Source: an uncultured Alphaproteobacteria bacterium | GTDB taxonomy: Bacteria; Pseudomonadota; Alphaproteobacteria; Rhodobacterales; Rhodobacteraceae | Direction: 5' to 3' | Length of the DNA: 39,209 bases | Assembly: GCA_902599445.1 (NCBI GenBank) | Contig: CACKFK010000016.1 | Coordinates: 1 to 39,209 of the forward strand | Shown: piece after piece, positions 18,055 to 26,840 of the stretch | Layout: every line of letters begins with the position of its first letter | Numbering within the stretch: position 1 is the first letter of the stretch | Notes under the pieces: model-generated | The model's input: only the letters and a program-made list of their open reading frames with translations | The model's database searches: none | Told to the model about the DNA's origin: nothing | Made by a program: the position numbers and the translations under genes

Positions 18055-18678
18055 ATGGACTCATATTTGAGGCAATATTTTTCTTTTCAAAAACTATTGC
18101 CCATATTAACGGTCGATGACCAAGAAGTGTGTGAAGATTTGGCAAATGTGCTTTGTGAGTCGGGTCTAAATACCTTTGAGGTTACACTGCGAACACAGGT
18201 TTCCTTAGAGGTGATTTCCAAAATGTCGAGTTTAGGAAACTTCGTTGTGGGTGCTGGGACATTGATTTCTCCTTCGGATGTTAGTTCAGCGATAAAGGCT
18301 GGGGCAAAGTTTGGCGTTTCACCTGGGATAACACCAGAGTTGCTGGATGAATGTGAGAAGCGCTCTTTTCCATTAATTCCGGGAGTATCGACAGCTTCAG
18401 AAATTATGAATGCATACCTTAGAGGTTTCAAAATCCTAAAACTCTTCCCTGCAGATGTTTTGGGAGGTGCCAAAATGCTAAAAGCTCTTGCTGGACCCTT
18501 CCCAGAATGTGAATTTTTTCCTACTGGTGGAATTAATCAAAGTAATGCAAATGAGTATTTAACTTTGACCAATGTTATTGGGGTTGCTGGAAGTTGGATG
18601 GCACCCAGAGAACTTATTAAAGAGAGAGATTGGTCTAAAATCAGAAAAATAGTTAAAATGTCAGATTGGAAAATTTGA
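18055..18678 (+). CDS. eda: 2-dehydro-3-deoxyphosphogluconate (KDPG) aldolase
   Basis: Class I aldolase that splits KDPG into pyruvate and glyceraldehyde-3-phosphate in the Entner-Doudoroff pathway. It may also act on 4-hydroxy-2-oxoglutarate. Key residues are visible: Glu42 in FEVTLRT, the phosphate-binding VVGAGTL, and the Schiff-base Lys129 in ILKLFPA, with PTGGI near the end. From the ATG at 18055 the protein has 207 residues, the family norm; an upstream TTG at 18007 would add 16 non-conserved residues. It abuts pgi (start 3 bp after the stop), implying co-translation. edd and zwf are not in the window. Confidence 0.92.
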   Translation: MDSYLRQYFSFQKLLPILTVDDQEVCEDLANVLCESGLNTFEVTLRTQVSLEVISKMSSLGNFVVGAGTLISPSDVSSAIKAGAKFGVSPGITPELLDECEKRSFPLIPGVSTASEIMNAYLRGFKILKLFPADVLGGAKMLKALAGPFPECEFFPTGGINQSNANEYLTLTNVIGVAGSWMAPRELIKERDWSKIRKIVKMSDWKI

Positions 18679-18681
18679 GTG

Positions 18682-20310
18682 ATGGAAGAATACTGGGAAT
18701 TACTTAAAAGCAATAGGCAGCGCACATCTGAAAGGCGCATTGAGGATCTTTTCGAAGAAGACCAGCATAGGTTTCAGGACTTCAGTATAATCACAGAAGA
18801 TTTAATTCTGGATTACTCTAAAACCAATATTGATAAGGATGCAAAGACCAATCTAGTTAACCTGGCAAATTTTGGGTCCATACAAAATAAAGTGGATGAC
18901 ATGTTTTCTGGTAAAGAGATTAATAATACTGAAAATAGATCAGTTTTGCATACAGCGCTTAGGAACTTTACTAATCCATTGGTCGTCAATGGCGTGGATA
19001 TTAGTTTAATAGTTAACCAATCCTTAGAAAAAATATCAGCATTTACTGAAGACGTTCGTTGTGGCAAAATAACTACTAACTCTGGAGATGCTTTTACTGA
19101 TGTTGTCAATATAGGCATAGGAGGATCTGAACTAGGACCCAAGCTGGTTACTAGGGCATTATATCCTTATCATGATGGACCTAAGATTCATTTCGTCTCC
19201 AATTTGGACAGTGCTGATCTTACTGATACTATGTCTCAATTGGATCCAAAGTCTACGCTCATCATTGTTTCTTCAAAGTCTTTTACCACCTTGGAGACCT
19301 TAACTAATGCTAACACTATAAAAAAATGGATACTTTCTGAATTAGGACCGAGTGGTATGAAACATTTTGCAGCAGTATGCGGTGCTAAAGATAAGGCCTT
19401 AGAATTTGGAATCACAGAGGATAAAATCTTTGAATTCAAGGATTGGGTTGGAGGAAGATTTTCTGTTTGGGGGCCTATAGGAATGCCCGTCATGTTGGCT
19501 GTAGGCATCTCCACATTTAGAAGGTTTTTAGAGGGTGCAAGTTCAATAGATCAGCAATTTCAAAATTCGGAAATAGCTGAAAACTTGCCCATTATGTTAG
19601 CATTGATCGGTATCTGGCATGCTAGTATCTGCCAATATCCCAGCAAGGCTATTTTACCATACGAACATCGATTAGAATATTTACCAATGTATCTTCAACA
19701 ACTTGATATGGAAAGCAATGGAAAATCTGTGAATCGAGACGGGGAATTTATTGCAATGCAATCAACACCAATTTCCTGGGGTCAAGCAGGAACCAATGGT
19801 CAGCATGCTTTTTACCAATTCTTACATCAGAGTAATCAAATAGTTCCTTGTGAATTTATTTTGGGTGCAAACTGTTTTGAACAAGATTTACGAATTGACC
19901 ATCACGAAGGATTAATAGCTAATTGTTTGGCTCAATCAGAGGCATTGATGTTTGGAATAGATCCAGGTAAGCATTTTGAATCAACGAAATTGGCTAATAA
20001 TAGGGAAGAACGTAAGCACACAAACACTACTAATGCACATCTTTTTTGCGCAGGTAATAGGCCTTCCACCACCTTGCTATATTCAAAATTAACTCCTGAA
20101 ATTCTTGGTAAAATGTTAGCACTATTTGAGCACCGCACTTTTGTTGAGGGCTTAATTTGGAACCTAAACTCTTTTGATCAGTGGGGAGTAGAATTAGGGA
20201 AAGGCCTTGCTAGAGAATTATCAGGTTCGATAAAGGGTAATGGAGACCTTAGGGCATTTAGCAGCTCTACACTGGGCCTGGTTCGGGAAATTAAGAGGCT
20301 AAAGAATTAA
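18682..20310 (+). CDS. pgi: glucose-6-phosphate isomerase
   Basis: Interconverts glucose-6-phosphate and fructose-6-phosphate. Signatures are NIGIGGSELGPKLV, SSKSFTTLETLTNA (phosphate binding), WVGGRFSVWGPIGMP, SWGQAGTNGQHAFYQF and the C-terminal GLIWNLNSFDQWGVELGK. The position that is a catalytic Glu in the E. coli motif WGEPGTNGQH is Gln here (residue 368 from the ATG at 18682). Related bacterial enzymes also vary around this site, so loss of activity should not be assumed. About 542 residues is normal. GTG at 18679 and ATG at 18682 are adjacent candidate starts right after the eda stop, so the two genes form an operon. Confidence 0.95.
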   Translation: MEEYWELLKSNRQRTSERRIEDLFEEDQHRFQDFSIITEDLILDYSKTNIDKDAKTNLVNLANFGSIQNKVDDMFSGKEINNTENRSVLHTALRNFTNPLVVNGVDISLIVNQSLEKISAFTEDVRCGKITTNSGDAFTDVVNIGIGGSELGPKLVTRALYPYHDGPKIHFVSNLDSADLTDTMSQLDPKSTLIIVSSKSFTTLETLTNANTIKKWILSELGPSGMKHFAAVCGAKDKALEFGITEDKIFEFKDWVGGRFSVWGPIGMPVMLAVGISTFRRFLEGASSIDQQFQNSEIAENLPIMLALIGIWHASICQYPSKAILPYEHRLEYLPMYLQQLDMESNGKSVNRDGEFIAMQSTPISWGQAGTNGQHAFYQFLHQSNQIVPCEFILGANCFEQDLRIDHHEGLIANCLAQSEALMFGIDPGKHFESTKLANNREERKHTNTTNAHLFCAGNRPSTTLLYSKLTPEILGKMLALFEHRTFVEGLIWNLNSFDQWGVELGKGLARELSGSIKGNGDLRAFSSSTLGLVREIKRLKN

Positions 20311-20368
20311 ATTAGATAATTCCTGATACAGATTGGGATAATCAATGAAGGAAGTTTAAAGGTTTATT

Positions 20369-21649
20369 TTGCATTCAGATCGTAAACCATTCTCGTTATT
20401 TATTTATTTATTTATCACCCGGTATTTCGAATTTCTGATATATGGTGTTTTGAAATACCGCTTGCTAATTGGGAAAGAGGATAAGGACCGTGTCCTAGAG
20501 AGAAAAGGCATTTACAAAGCAAAACGCCCTGAGGGTCAGTTAATTTGGTTTAATGCTGCTAGTGTGGGGGAGGTTTTATCTATTCTACAATTAATTAGAT
20601 TATTGAGTGAAAAGAACAAAAATCTTAATTTCTTAATAACCTCTACAACACTAACGTCAGCGAGAATGATTGCCAATGTGGCTCCTAAAAACTGTCAACA
20701 TCAATTTTCTCCGTTAGACACTTTTAGAGCCACCAAATCATTTCTTACACATTGGAAACCAAATTTAGCAATTTTTGTTGAGAGTGAATTTTGGCCAAGG
20801 TTATTGTTAGAGACAAAGGCACTAAACATTCCATTAGGTTTAATAAACGCACGAATTGAAGAAAAATCTTTTAACAATTGGAAAAAAATTAGCCAAACTG
20901 CTAATAGTGTAATTCGGTTGTTTGATTTTGCCTTCGCACAAGATCACAAAACCTACAAGAGACTTTTATCTTTAGGAATGAGTGAGGATGTGCTTTTGGG
21001 AACCTTTTCATTAAAGTCCCAAGCTAAGAAGCTTGGCTATGATGAAATAGAGTTCAAAAAACTTAAAGAATTTTTTCGTGACCGGAAAATTTGGGTTGCA
21101 GCTTCAACTCATCCCGGTGAAGAAGAAATTTTAGCTAAAGCGCAAAAAAAGTTGTATAGAAGTGACAAAAAATATCTCTTGATATTAGTTCCAAGGCATC
21201 CCGAGAGGGGAAAGTTAATTAATAAAGAACTCGTTTCTATGGGACAAGAAATTGGAATTAGAAGTCGGAATCAAGAAGTTAACTCAAGAACAGAAATTTA
21301 CTTGGCTGATACTTTGGGTGAATTGGGGCTTTGGTATAATTTATCTGATATAGTTTTTCTGGGGGGATCTATCATTGATATTGGCGGGCACAACCCGTAT
21401 GAACCTTGTCGATTTGGTGCAGCGATAATGCATGGACCATTTATTTACAATTTTCAGGAAATCTATGATTTGCTCCATTCAAATGGCGTTTCTACAATGG
21501 TTGAAGATTCCGACAGCCTCGTTAGTCAGGTAAAATCTTTAAATCAAGGTAAAAAGGCTTCTGAACTAGGGCTAAAAGGTTTGAAGTTAGTAAACTCTTT
21601 GAAGGATGAATCAAAAGTGATGATAAAAGTAATCAATTTGTTTATTTAG
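20369..21649 (+). CDS. waaA: 3-deoxy-D-manno-octulosonic acid (Kdo) transferase
   Basis: Inner-membrane glycosyltransferase (GT30) that adds Kdo from CMP-Kdo to the lipid A precursor. A hydrophobic N-terminus of about 25 residues serves as membrane anchor. It is followed by LIWFNAASVGEVLS, where Glu68 corresponds to the catalytic base of the family. Later come WVAASTHPGEEE, LILVPRHPERG and FLGGSIIDIGGHNPYEP, all standard for WaaA/KdtA. The start appears to be TTG with only a weak ribosome-binding site. Its presence shows that this bacterium makes Kdo-containing LPS. It follows pgi by 58 bp and may belong to the same transcript. Confidence 0.93.
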   Translation: MHSDRKPFSLFIYLFITRYFEFLIYGVLKYRLLIGKEDKDRVLERKGIYKAKRPEGQLIWFNAASVGEVLSILQLIRLLSEKNKNLNFLITSTTLTSARMIANVAPKNCQHQFSPLDTFRATKSFLTHWKPNLAIFVESEFWPRLLLETKALNIPLGLINARIEEKSFNNWKKISQTANSVIRLFDFAFAQDHKTYKRLLSLGMSEDVLLGTFSLKSQAKKLGYDEIEFKKLKEFFRDRKIWVAASTHPGEEEILAKAQKKLYRSDKKYLLILVPRHPERGKLINKELVSMGQEIGIRSRNQEVNSRTEIYLADTLGELGLWYNLSDIVFLGGSIIDIGGHNPYEPCRFGAAIMHGPFIYNFQEIYDLLHSNGVSTMVEDSDSLVSQVKSLNQGKKASELGLKGLKLVNSLKDESKVMIKVINLFI

Positions 21650-21937
21650 ATCCCATTCTAATTTATTTCTCATTCTTTTTGACTACTTGATAGGTGACCA
21701 ATAGCAGGCTGTAATGTGGGAAGAAAAAAATCGAACATACTTGTGACAGGGGAAAAGAATATTTGTGGGCTAAGTTTACCATAAAATGGATAATGACTTG
21801 GATGATGTAGTCAAAACATATTAAAAAAAACTAATAAAAAAGGTATGACAATTATAAAAGGTACAATTAAGAATTTTGCCGACATTACTATAGTACCTTG
21901 TCATCACGAAAATAAAGGTCAATTAGATTTCTTGCAC
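21650..21937. other. gene-poor gap between waaA and the capsule-type gene
   Basis: This AT-rich gap separates two convergent genes. The only open frame of note runs from an ATG at 21845 to a stop at 22042 on the plus strand (65 codons), and its second half is antisense to the 3' end of the next gene. I see no convincing protein similarity, hairpin terminator or repeat. Given the gene fossil on the other side of the glycosyltransferase, this could be degraded sequence too, but I cannot show it. Confidence 0.4.
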
Positions 21938-23422
21938 CTAACTATTACTGAAAAATGTAGGCTTTTCTTTTTTTAAAATGAGATTTTCTATTACTTTAGC
22001 GGTATTACTGCTATTTTTTTGCGCATCATATTCTTCAACTAATTGAACATAAGCTCTATCTACAACACCTTCGTGGGATAATTCCATTAATTGAGAAAAA
22101 TGTGACTCAAGCTCTTCTTTTTTTGGCTTATTACTGATTATATCATGATAGGATATGCCTTGTCTAAATTCTGAAACTCCTGAAAATTTTCTATACCAAG
22201 CATACCCAAAAACCAGTACACTTTTTCCTAAACAGATACTTTCCCAACCCACAGTCCCAGTCGTAACTGCAACAAACAATGATTTTTCTGTTAGTTCTCT
22301 TGTATTTGCAAAGGAGGGAACAAAAACAACCGATGGTATTCTTGACAATCTATGGAAAAATAGTGGTCCTCTGGCGTAAGAACCTTGTTTAGGGTTCTCC
22401 TTAACAAATATTTTGACCTCCTTTGGTAATATTTGGGATAAGTGCTCGATTGCTAATACTTGATCCCTATAGTTCCCACCAATGGGAGATGTGGTCATTT
22501 CAGGTTGCATTGGTAGTGGGAAATAGACGAACCGACCATTAAGATCAAAATCAGACGATTCGAATTCTGCTAAATGTTCAAAGTAGGCTAGTTCATTTAC
22601 ATGGAAGAAATTTGAAAAGGGATCCCGCCATTTGGGGAAACTTCGATAAATATTTCTGATCCTAGAAAAAATATTCCACACGTGAACTGGGCGGAAGAAA
22701 ATTAATGGTTTCTTGAAAATCATAAACAAGATGAAGTTAACTACAGTTCTAATATTAATTGTCCCAGGATTTTCTTTTTCTTGCTTGATTTTTTTCATGT
22801 AAAATAGATCAAGAGTTGGTATTTTATGCGGTTGGTATTTTTTTCGGTTTCTATCCAGGTTCAAGGTCCCGAAACTTTCTATCAACTGTAAGGAAAAGAA
22901 TTTATTTGGGAAAAGTGATTGCGTGACAATGGTGACATTTATTTTCAAAGCTAAGGCAATTTGATAAATTATAGTGTCATATGCCAAGTGAGGAATATTA
23001 AAAAAAAGAACATGATTAATTTCATGGGATTTTATTTCTTCCGTCATAGCGTCGGCAAGGATGTGGTAGTAGTCCAAGTAGTCTTGCAAATTTTTTAGAT
23101 TGTGGGATTTGTATCTATAAGAGTCGGAATGGCGAAACAGTTGGTCAATGAGTATTTCCAGGTCTCTGTGGAAACTTTTTGAAGCCATTAGTTGATGATC
23201 AGCACCAGAAAAGTTTTTGTTTCTTTCAAAAATGTGGCCAAGTCTACCAACTTTGGTATTCATCCTAACCAAAGATGAAGCTTTAAAATCGCTAGTAGAA
23301 TCCCCAAAGTGAAGTGCCAAGTTAATCCGACCCTTTGATTGTTCAATTATACGATCTAAGATATTCGTAGTGTTTTTAGCCGTGGAGACGGCTAGTAGAT
23401 TAATTATTTCCATATCCTTCAT
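21938..23422 (-). CDS. capsule polysaccharide biosynthesis protein (KpsS/KpsC-like glycosyltransferase)
   Basis: About 494 residues from the ATG at 23422. The C-terminal half has the Capsule_synth (KpsC/KpsS/LipB) pattern: YFPLPMQPEMTTSP, VKIFVKENPKQ, then TGTVGWESICLGKSVLVFG followed by AWYR and GVSEF. Members of this family are Kdo transferases that build the linker on capsule lipid anchors, or related surface-polysaccharide glycosyltransferases. The N-terminal third is less conserved. The open frame extends to a TTG at 23470 inside the upstream gene fossil, so I prefer the first ATG. No capsule export genes are present, so its acceptor is unknown. It lies alone on the minus strand in an accessory-looking block. 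Confidence 0.75.
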   Translation of the reverse strand: MKDMEIINLLAVSTAKNTTNILDRIIEQSKGRINLALHFGDSTSDFKASSLVRMNTKVGRLGHIFERNKNFSGADHQLMASKSFHRDLEILIDQLFRHSDSYRYKSHNLKNLQDYLDYYHILADAMTEEIKSHEINHVLFFNIPHLAYDTIIYQIALALKINVTIVTQSLFPNKFFSLQLIESFGTLNLDRNRKKYQPHKIPTLDLFYMKKIKQEKENPGTINIRTVVNFILFMIFKKPLIFFRPVHVWNIFSRIRNIYRSFPKWRDPFSNFFHVNELAYFEHLAEFESSDFDLNGRFVYFPLPMQPEMTTSPIGGNYRDQVLAIEHLSQILPKEVKIFVKENPKQGSYARGPLFFHRLSRIPSVVFVPSFANTRELTEKSLFVAVTTGTVGWESICLGKSVLVFGYAWYRKFSGVSEFRQGISYHDIISNKPKKEELESHFSQLMELSHEGVVDRAYVQLVEEYDAQKNSSNTAKVIENLILKKEKPTFFSNS

Positions 23423-23447
23423 GCTACCAAACTTAAGGTAAATGTTC

Positions 23448-23963
23448 TCAGAATTTTTCTTTTTTATCAAGAATATTCACTGGGCATTGTATGATATCGG
23501 GTTTAAAAAGTTTGAAAATAGATTCCAGATCTTTTTTTTTTTTATTTAAACACCAACCTTCCTCGTAAATCTGCTTGTTTTAAGATCTATTAGTGACCTA
23601 GGCAATTCTTTTGCATACTTTCCTACAATATCTTTAGGATTGTGGATCAAATGACCTCAAATATTGATATTTCCAATTCGCGATGGATTTGTAGACGCTA
23701 TCTACAACCCATTGATATACATTGGTAATAGTGCTAGGTATTAGGGAAACTTTTGTTATGATTTTCCAATCTTTGACCCCGATAGACCCTGATCGTTTTG
23801 TGCACTTACCTTAACTAATAGTTGTATCCAATGTTTTTATTCCAAGCCTCTGCGCATATGCAAGGATTTCTTTATCAACTTCCTCTGAAAACCTTTCTGC
23901 TTTGGTTCCATTTCAATAGGCCATGCCAAAATTTGCAGCACCAATTGCTAATTTATTCTTCAT
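23448..23963 (-). pseudogene. decayed aldo/keto reductase gene
   Basis: On the minus strand from an ATG at 23963 the translation reads KLAIGAANFGMAY, an in-frame TGA at 23915-23913, then EILAYAQRLGIKTLDTTIS and a TAA at 23813-23811 where the family has a Tyr codon. It continues with GVKDWKIITKVSLIP, shifts frame near 23655 to HLIHNPKDIVGKYAKEL and SRFTRKVGV, and shifts again at a poly-T tract (23532-23543) to FKPDIIQCPVNILDKK. These blocks occur in the right order for the aldo/keto reductase family that often sits in sialic-acid, legionaminic-acid or capsule loci. The last third is missing. With two stops, at least two frameshifts and a truncation, this is a true fossil. The remaining sequence up to 24112 shows nothing I recognise. 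Confidence 0.8.
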
Positions 23964-24112
23964 TATTCAGATCAAACCAAATTTGAATTATTTCTTGTCT
24001 TTTTATAAACAATATAAGTCTTTTCATTTTAAAAATTAAATTTTTCCGGTATGATTAGTTAAGCTAAATCATATGATCAGCCAAGGACCAACTATCAAGT
24101 CAGGAAATCCAA

Positions 24113-24856
24113 ATGAGTTCCAAGCAACGAAGTCAGCTTATTGATGGACTTAGGGCTGTAGCAGTTTTGGCAATGATCTTATACCATTTTGTATGGGATT
24201 TGGGTTTTTTTAATATAGTAGATCCAATAACCGTCAATTCAGGACTATGGAAAATTTTTGCCGTTTCCATTGGTAGTAGCTTCTTATTCTTGTCAGGTAT
24301 AAGCTTTTGGTTAGCGACCAGAGGTGGCTTAAACATGGGCAAGTTTTCATATAGGTTTGCAATTTTGCTTGGGGCTGCCCTCATCGTCACTATTGGTACT
24401 TATCATGCCAATCCTAATACATTTGTATTTTTTGGAATATTACATTTGCTGGCCTTTTGTACTTTATTAGGTTTGCTAGTTTACAGGTTACCTGGTATTT
24501 TTTTAATACTGATTGGACTATCAATCATACTTAGCAAGCCATATTTAATCTCTGATTATTACCAACCCAAATATCTTGCTTGGACAGGCCTCTTTCCTGG
24601 TCCAACTGGTTCGGCTGATTTTTATGGTGTATTCCCTTGGTCTTCTGCTTATTTTTTTGGATTAGGACTTGCTAAGATGATAATTGGATTACGACAAGAA
24701 ATCATCTCGAGTTCATTTTCACTATTTGCAAGAACAAATAAGAAAAACATTTTTCAGGCCAGTTTTTTCTGGATAGGTCGAAATTCGTTAATAGTATATC
24801 TGATACATCAACCAATTTTGATGGCTACTATATACGGATATTTAAAATTTCTGTGA
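24113..24856 (+). CDS. DUF1624 / heparan-alpha-glucosaminide N-acetyltransferase-like membrane protein
   Basis: Polytopic membrane protein of 247 residues with about seven to eight hydrophobic segments. The first segment carries RSQLIDGLRAVAVLAMILYHFVWDLGFF, the R-x-D-x-x-R-x-x-A...H-x-x-x-D pattern of the DUF1624/YeiB/HGSNAT superfamily. There the His is the candidate acetyl acceptor in membrane acetyl transfer to a sugar on the far side. The end has WIGRNSLIVYLIHQP, also typical. The substrate is unknown; acetylation of a cell-surface glycan would fit the neighbouring capsule-type gene. Its stop codon lies inside the stem of a terminator hairpin. Confidence 0.82.
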   Translation: MSSKQRSQLIDGLRAVAVLAMILYHFVWDLGFFNIVDPITVNSGLWKIFAVSIGSSFLFLSGISFWLATRGGLNMGKFSYRFAILLGAALIVTIGTYHANPNTFVFFGILHLLAFCTLLGLLVYRLPGIFLILIGLSIILSKPYLISDYYQPKYLAWTGLFPGPTGSADFYGVFPWSSAYFFGLGLAKMIIGLRQEIISSSFSLFARTNKKNIFQASFFWIGRNSLIVYLIHQPILMATIYGYLKFL

Positions 24857-24887
24857 CTCCTTAGTTTTACTAGGAGACAGAATTTTT
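24851..24887 (+). terminator. rho-independent terminator of the DUF1624 gene
   Basis: CTGT-ga-CTCCT-t-AG, loop TTTTA, CT-AGGAG-ACAG, followed by AATTTTT. The stem has 11 pairs with two small bulges, and the TGA stop codon (24854-24856) falls within its 5' arm. It lies between two convergent genes. Confidence 0.65.
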
Positions 24888-24891
24888 GCAC

Positions 24892-26688
24892 TCATACAAT
24901 AACAAGGTTCTCATAGGTAAATGTATCAGTGATGATACCAACTAGTGATATACAGGTGTCACCAGTTCCGTTCCCATCACTATCATAAAATAATAACCCA
25001 TAACCATCAGTAGCAGACGCAACATTATAGGAAAGGTAATAAGTTTTTCCTGAACTCATTGCAGTATTAGCCTTTGATAGTGCATTTGAAAATGAAGTGG
25101 CATCAGTTTCTGAAAGAAAATTGGTGTCATTTGCAGTTGTTGAACCGAATCCAATCGTATCAGAATTTGGGTCAAAATTTATGATTTTATCACAGACTAT
25201 GGTGGTATGATCTGTGGCAGAACCAATAATTGTAGAGACACTAGTCCCACCTGGTTCAACAAGATCGGTTCCAGATAGACTTGATAAGGTTACCATATCA
25301 ACGCCATCACCACAACGTATGTCTGCATTTCCTATAGCATTTGCTATTACTGTTATGGTGTCATCTCCTGCTCCACAAATTACTTTTCCTGCACCTACAC
25401 CCAATGAAATTATATCATCATAGCTGGTGGTGGTTACATCTACACTCCCTTTTAAAGCAGAAAAATCTAACGCTATGCCTTTTTTTGACATACCGCTAGC
25501 ATTTAAACTGACTTCTCCATCTCCTGAGAACGCACCTAGGGTGATCTCACTTGCCCCACCGAGTGTGAAATCTAAGATGGTTTCCTCTATGGTTATATCC
25601 CCAATATTAATAGATGAGAATTCTTCACCCGAAACTATGATATTATTTATTTTCTTTGCATTTATTGAACCAATATTTATTGGTGCTCCCTGGGTAGTCA
25701 TAGCAATGCTGGAAATGTTGTCAATTGCAGTAGTAGTTCCTAGATCTCCAATAGTTATAGCTCCTGTACTAGATGCTTCTATGGCTATAGAGGTTAACTC
25801 CTTCAAATCAGGAAAACCTGAAACCCCAGGAGTACCCAGAGTGATATCCCCATCATTCCACGTAGTTAATTTCATAGTTTTTAAAGCAGTTGTGCCATTC
25901 AAGTTCGCTGCAGAAGAAAAAATTATGTCACCATCATTGTCATTCCCAATTTCAATTCTTTGCGTGTCATCTGGATCCAAATTGAGTAAGGGTATGGTGA
26001 TTGGTTCCTGTCCGGAGTTTTTAAATGCTAATTGACCCACCTCATTCAAAGTCAATGAGGTTAGATCAACAGAAGCTCCTGTATTATTAGTCCAATCAAA
26101 ATAGAGAGTGGCAAAGCTATTTGGCTTAAAAGATATAGCCCAATCTCCTGATTGAGTTTCGGTAACAATAACTTTCTCAATCTCGGTAGATAAATTCGTA
26201 AAGCTAGCGCCTGCAGTGGAAGTGCCGATGGAAATATTCTTAACATCTGTTACATTTGCAAAGTCCACTGTGCCAGCGGCTGAAAAAGTAAAATCAATTA
26301 GGGGATGACCACTTATGATAGGGCTAGCCACAACTGCACCCGTGACCTCTATTTCTTCACTACTTGTACCATCGCCATGTATTTCTAGCGGTACGGTACT
26401 ATTAATTGTGTATGCTGTGGAGACTGGTTGACTTTCATTGGTTATGCTTTCTAAGACGTTAATTACTCCATCACCAAGATTGCCAAGAAGTTTCTGCCTC
26501 TCACTATTACATGCGGAAAGTAGAAGCGGTACAACAGCCAAGGATATTTTTCTTAAATTTTTATTTAAATCGTTTTTAATAAAAGAATGACATCCAACCA
26601 CTGTGGTTGTTCTTAAAGGATCGCATAAGAAAGTTTCTATCTCTTTAGTCATTTTATTCACATTTACCTTCACTAAGTCCAACCTCAA
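24892..26688 (-). CDS. beta-solenoid / RTX-like surface protein with a lipobox
   Basis: Large, low-charge, Thr/Ser/Gly/Ile-rich protein of up to 598 residues. A hydrophobic segment ends in PLLLSAC (Cys60), a good lipobox, but it is preceded by up to 59 residues with no closer ATG. Candidate starts are TTG 26688 (GGGGGA upstream), ATG 26652 and GTG 26601; the last would give a normal signal of about 30 residues. From about residue 250 to 385 short strands of the form xI(T/N)(L/I)G recur (DITLG, AITIG, PINIG, SINIG, EITLG) every 22-30 residues, which suggests a beta-solenoid. Residues 438-468 hold two RTX-like calcium loops, CGAGDDTITV and CGDGVDMVTL, each starting with Cys. INFDPNSDTIGFG follows, as at RTX C-termini. 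It is probably cell-surface or secreted; function unknown. Confidence 0.7.
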   Translation of the reverse strand: MRLDLVKVNVNKMTKEIETFLCDPLRTTTVVGCHSFIKNDLNKNLRKISLAVVPLLLSACNSERQKLLGNLGDGVINVLESITNESQPVSTAYTINSTVPLEIHGDGTSSEEIEVTGAVVASPIISGHPLIDFTFSAAGTVDFANVTDVKNISIGTSTAGASFTNLSTEIEKVIVTETQSGDWAISFKPNSFATLYFDWTNNTGASVDLTSLTLNEVGQLAFKNSGQEPITIPLLNLDPDDTQRIEIGNDNDGDIIFSSAANLNGTTALKTMKLTTWNDGDITLGTPGVSGFPDLKELTSIAIEASSTGAITIGDLGTTTAIDNISSIAMTTQGAPINIGSINAKKINNIIVSGEEFSSINIGDITIEETILDFTLGGASEITLGAFSGDGEVSLNASGMSKKGIALDFSALKGSVDVTTTSYDDIISLGVGAGKVICGAGDDTITVIANAIGNADIRCGDGVDMVTLSSLSGTDLVEPGGTSVSTIIGSATDHTTIVCDKIINFDPNSDTIGFGSTTANDTNFLSETDATSFSNALSKANTAMSSGKTYYLSYNVASATDGYGLLFYDSDGNGTGDTCISLVGIITDTFTYENLVIV

Positions 26689-26702
26689 AATATCCCCCTG
26701 AG

Positions 26703-26732
26703 TTGACGACCGATAACTTATTTTCGTAATAA
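26703..26732 (+). promoter_or_regulatory. possible promoter of the PEGA lipoprotein gene
   Basis: TTGACG (26703-26708), an 18-nt spacer and TAATAA (26727-26732) lie in the divergent gap between the two lipoprotein genes, about 110 bp before the PEGA start. Confidence 0.3.
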
Positions 26733-26840
26733 TGCAAAAATCGTGCTATTTTGAAAAAATATTTGAGAAACTTTAAGGACCTCACATTTAATTGGAATGA
26801 GACTTGCAGGAACCATAGTTTTATTCTTACAAAAGAGAAG

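Noticed and set aside
21845-22042. 65-codon plus-strand frame after waaA
   Set aside because: It has no good ribosome-binding site, and half of it is antisense to the glycosyltransferase gene. I considered a sugar-isomerase-like N-terminus but could not support it.
25427-26035. 202-codon plus-strand open frame with hydrophobic, Pro/Ser/Val-rich translation
   Set aside because: It is antisense to the beta-solenoid gene; the low-complexity Gly/Thr/Ile coding on the minus strand generates a long mirror frame. There is no ribosome-binding site or family match.
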